Shown here: piece after piece, positions 5,867-7,349 of the stretch
How positions within the stretch are numbered: the first letter of the stretch is position 1
How the letters are laid out: every line of letters begins with the position of its first letter
Assembly: GCA_031260865.1 (NCBI GenBank)
Contig: JAISKQ010000010.1
Span: 1-7,349 of the forward strand
Direction of reading: 5' to 3'
DNA from: Prevotella sp.
Lineage (GTDB): Bacteria > Bacteroidota > Bacteroidia > Bacteroidales > Dysgonomonadaceae
Length of the DNA stretch: 7,349 bases
Position numbers and translations under genes: made by a program
Notes under the pieces: generated by a model
The model's database searches: none
Told to the model about the DNA's origin: nothing
What the model saw: only the letters and a program-made list of their open reading frames with translations

Positions 5867-7129
5867 TCACTTCTTCCTTGATGAAATATGCTGTGCACCT
5901 ATCAGGCTATCGTATCGTTGTCCCGACGGACGATAATATACAAATATATAATACTCATTCTCGGTCTCGTAATAATTGCCTTCTATTTTGGCGGTGGAGT
6001 AATTGCTTCCCGATTGGGTCAGGTACAGATAGTTGTATAGGCCTTGTTTCAATAGCAATGGCAGGCTATACACTTTATTTTGCTCATCGTATATCATCCT
6101 GTATTTATCCGTGAAATTATTGTCGGTAAAGCTGCCGGTCACATATATATCTTCCGAAATAGGATTGTCCATCGCCAAAGAGAAAACAGTGTTGAAATAG
6201 TCCGCCCCCGATTCGCTGTTATCGCTCTCGTTGCTCCTGATGACATATTTTCCATCCTGATCCTGATCGTAACTGTATCCGCGACCGGCGCGTACTTTAT
6301 CCGTGACCAGATACATATTATAAGTCGGACGTTCATATTCAATATGCTCCACATTCATACCATTGTACCTGTAACTGGCTGTTTCGAAACGGCGGTACTC
6401 ATTCCCCGCCTCAAATATCAGGTTTCGGTTGTGCTCGTATATTAGTTTCCCCGTATTTATATAAGTCGGCCTTATTTGTCGCCGTTCGGTATCTAACCTG
6501 TTGTTTTGCCAGGCAAATACTTTCAAGTCGGTAAACGGGTCGCGTATATTGAATTTTGGGTGCATGACCGTGAACGATAATTGTTGATGCGCGCGGTTGG
6601 CATCAATATCCGTATTGGATGATATGGTAGCTCCGATGCTTATTTGTGAATCGACGACCGAGAAACACGCGGTCAGCAATGTTTCGTCAGGCGCTCCGTC
6701 TTCATATATTTCCACCGCGTAATTCCCCGAAAGTTTTAGGGTGACATCCTTGTTTGGAATAGCCAAGTTGAAGTGCGTGTATTCCACGGTGGTATTTATA
6801 GAAGCGTCGTAATCATTGACAGGGTTATCGTTGAATCCGTTCAGGTAGTCGATCTCGGATATTTCTTTACCGGGTTTCCAATACGCGTCGCAATGAACGA
6901 CACGATAGCGTAATCGACTGTATGAATTTTCCGATATACGGTCGAAGCTGATGAATACAAAGTCGTTACTGTTCAGCCCTATTACGGGATATTGATTCCA
7001 ATCTCCGTTTTTGTTTACTTGTATGGTATATATTTCAGGGGAAACAGCCTGTGTGTGATAGACTTGTGCCGAAATAGCGATACAAGCGAAAGAAAATAGA
7101 ATAAGTAATGAACGTTTTAATGTATTCAT
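5867..7129 (-). CDS. Type IX secretion system plug protein (DUF5103)
   Basis: The 420-residue exported protein matches the DUF5103 family. In Flavobacterium the family member called Plug closes the periplasmic side of the SprA translocon of the type IX secretion system. An N-terminal signal peptide is clear: basic MNTLKR, a hydrophobic core and small residues near 18-21, with cleavage probably around 20-22. There is no convincing lipobox. The conserved N-terminal domain is recognisable from PVIGLNSNDFVFISFD (48-63), RYRVVHCDAYWKP (74-86), EIDYLNGFND (92-101) and YTHFNLAIPN (117-126). It continues through SSNTDIDANRAHQQLSFTV (170-188) and YEHNRNLIFEAGNEYRRFE (231-249). The C-terminal part is rich in Tyr/Asp/Asn and includes YVTGSFTDNNFTDKYRM. 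Length is usual for the family, with no break. The gene follows pheT by 110 bases in the same direction and may share its transcript. No other T9SS gene lies in the window. Confidence 0.88.
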   Translation of the reverse strand: MNTLKRSLLILFSFACIAISAQVYHTQAVSPEIYTIQVNKNGDWNQYPVIGLNSNDFVFISFDRISENSYSRLRYRVVHCDAYWKPGKEISEIDYLNGFNDNPVNDYDASINTTVEYTHFNLAIPNKDVTLKLSGNYAVEIYEDGAPDETLLTACFSVVDSQISIGATISSNTDIDANRAHQQLSFTVMHPKFNIRDPFTDLKVFAWQNNRLDTERRQIRPTYINTGKLIYEHNRNLIFEAGNEYRRFETASYRYNGMNVEHIEYERPTYNMYLVTDKVRAGRGYSYDQDQDGKYVIRSNESDNSESGADYFNTVFSLAMDNPISEDIYVTGSFTDNNFTDKYRMIYDEQNKVYSLPLLLKQGLYNYLYLTQSGSNYSTAKIEGNYYETENEYYIFVYYRPSGQRYDSLIGAQHISSRKK

Positions 7130-7166
7130 AACCGTAAAATCAATTAGCCAATGAGATTATTTGCCA

Positions 7167-7212
7167 ATGTGCCGATTAAGACGCAAAGAGAGAAAGCATT
7201 TAATCGGCATAT
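7167..7212. repeat. 13-bp inverted repeat between pheT and the plug gene
   Basis: Bases 7167-7179 pair with 7200-7212 (core TGCCGATTAA against TTAATCGGCA, perfect; one G-T further out), with a 20-base loop. The right arm lies in a direct repeat of ATCGGCAT (7203-7210 and 7211-7218). On the minus strand no T-run follows, so it is more likely an mRNA-processing or stabilising hairpin, or repeat-derived spacer, than a standard terminator for pheT. Confidence 0.6.
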
Positions 7213-7239
7213 CGGCATAAACTATTCGTCCATTAACTT

Positions 7240-7349
7240 CTATCTCAATTGCGCTCCCAATTCATTTTCCAACGACTTTTGTATTTTTTGCATAATCGCG
7301 TCAATCTGCTTGTCGTTCAATGTTTTTTCATCATCCTGAAGCACAAAGT
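7240..7349 (-). CDS. pheT: Phenylalanyl-tRNA synthetase beta subunit, C-terminal end (partial)
   Basis: Only the last 35 codons and the TAG stop (7242-7240) are in the window; the gene runs off the right edge. The peptide starts FVLQDDEKTLNDKQID and ends ENELGAQLR. It matches the end of the ferredoxin-fold anticodon-binding (FDX-ACB) domain of bacterial PheT, where a beta strand (FVLQD) is followed by the LND motif and a final helix ending in G-A/x-x-LR. PheT with PheS forms the cytoplasmic heterotetramer that charges tRNA-Phe. It is upstream of the plug gene and in the same direction. Confidence 0.85.
   Translation of the reverse strand, partial: FVLQDDEKTLNDKQIDAIMQKIQKSLENELGAQLR

Noticed and set aside
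5878..6445. Plus-strand frames of 78 and 121 aa antisense to the plug gene
   Set aside because: They overlap the conserved DUF5103 frame completely and show no protein family features.
7151..7339. Plus-strand 62-aa frame near the right edge
   Set aside because: It covers the pheT C-terminal codons and the spacer hairpin in antisense; pheT on the minus strand explains the sequence.
1..7349. tRNA, tmRNA or SRP RNA genes
   Set aside because: Reading the intergenic spacers on both strands I saw no cloverleaf with a T-loop, no tmRNA ends and no SRP GGAA-type apical hairpin. This is a manual reading and not a covariance search.

Overview
The window looks like low-GC Bacteroidales chromosome. Three things point there: a DUF5103 type IX secretion plug protein, the C-terminus of a Bacteroidales-type PheT, and promoter motifs of the Bacteroidetes primary-sigma kind (-33 TTTG, about 20 bases, -7 TAnnTTTG). 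The family is uncertain. The presence of a T9SS component makes a Dysgonomonas/Parabacteroides/Porphyromonas-like relative more likely than a gut Bacteroides, but that is inference.

Left part (1-3913). An AT-rich 296-base spacer carries one consensus leftward promoter at the very edge and a second near-consensus one, so a divergent gene probably starts just outside the window. Rightward genes follow. The first is a fused alpha-beta ADP-forming acyl/acetyl-CoA ligase (ATP from acyl-CoA), closed by a strong intrinsic terminator. The second is an NCS2 uracil permease, preceded by another terminator-shaped hairpin that ends only 31 bases before its ATG, which suggests leader attenuation. The permease start is placed at ATG 2603, because the longer open frame begins with TTG.

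Middle part (3914-5866). Almost 2 kb holds only one small gene. From 3942 to about 4795 there is a composite repeat field. A 20-base word (GTGACAAAAGTAACAGTTTT type) occurs seven times in one orientation. It is combined with a GC-richer word (CGCTTCGCGCCATTC type), with a TTTACTAGARTTC word, and with long in-phase 7-base repeat arrays. The modules alternate in a two-step pattern. Next comes an unrecognised 131-aa minus-strand gene. It is followed by a roughly 215-base segment that folds into a long rod with a side hairpin; on the minus strand this lies just downstream of a consensus promoter. This is the best candidate in the window for an independently transcribed structured RNA. The shape recalls 6S RNA, but the identity is unproven.

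Right part (5867-7349). Minus-strand genes: the T9SS plug protein gene, and upstream of it the last 35 codons of pheT, separated by 110 bases that hold a 13-bp inverted repeat.

The genes do not form one pathway. The two metabolic genes at left are separate transcription units, and pheT/plug are housekeeping and secretion genes. The repeat field, orphan gene and RNA-like element are the accessory part.
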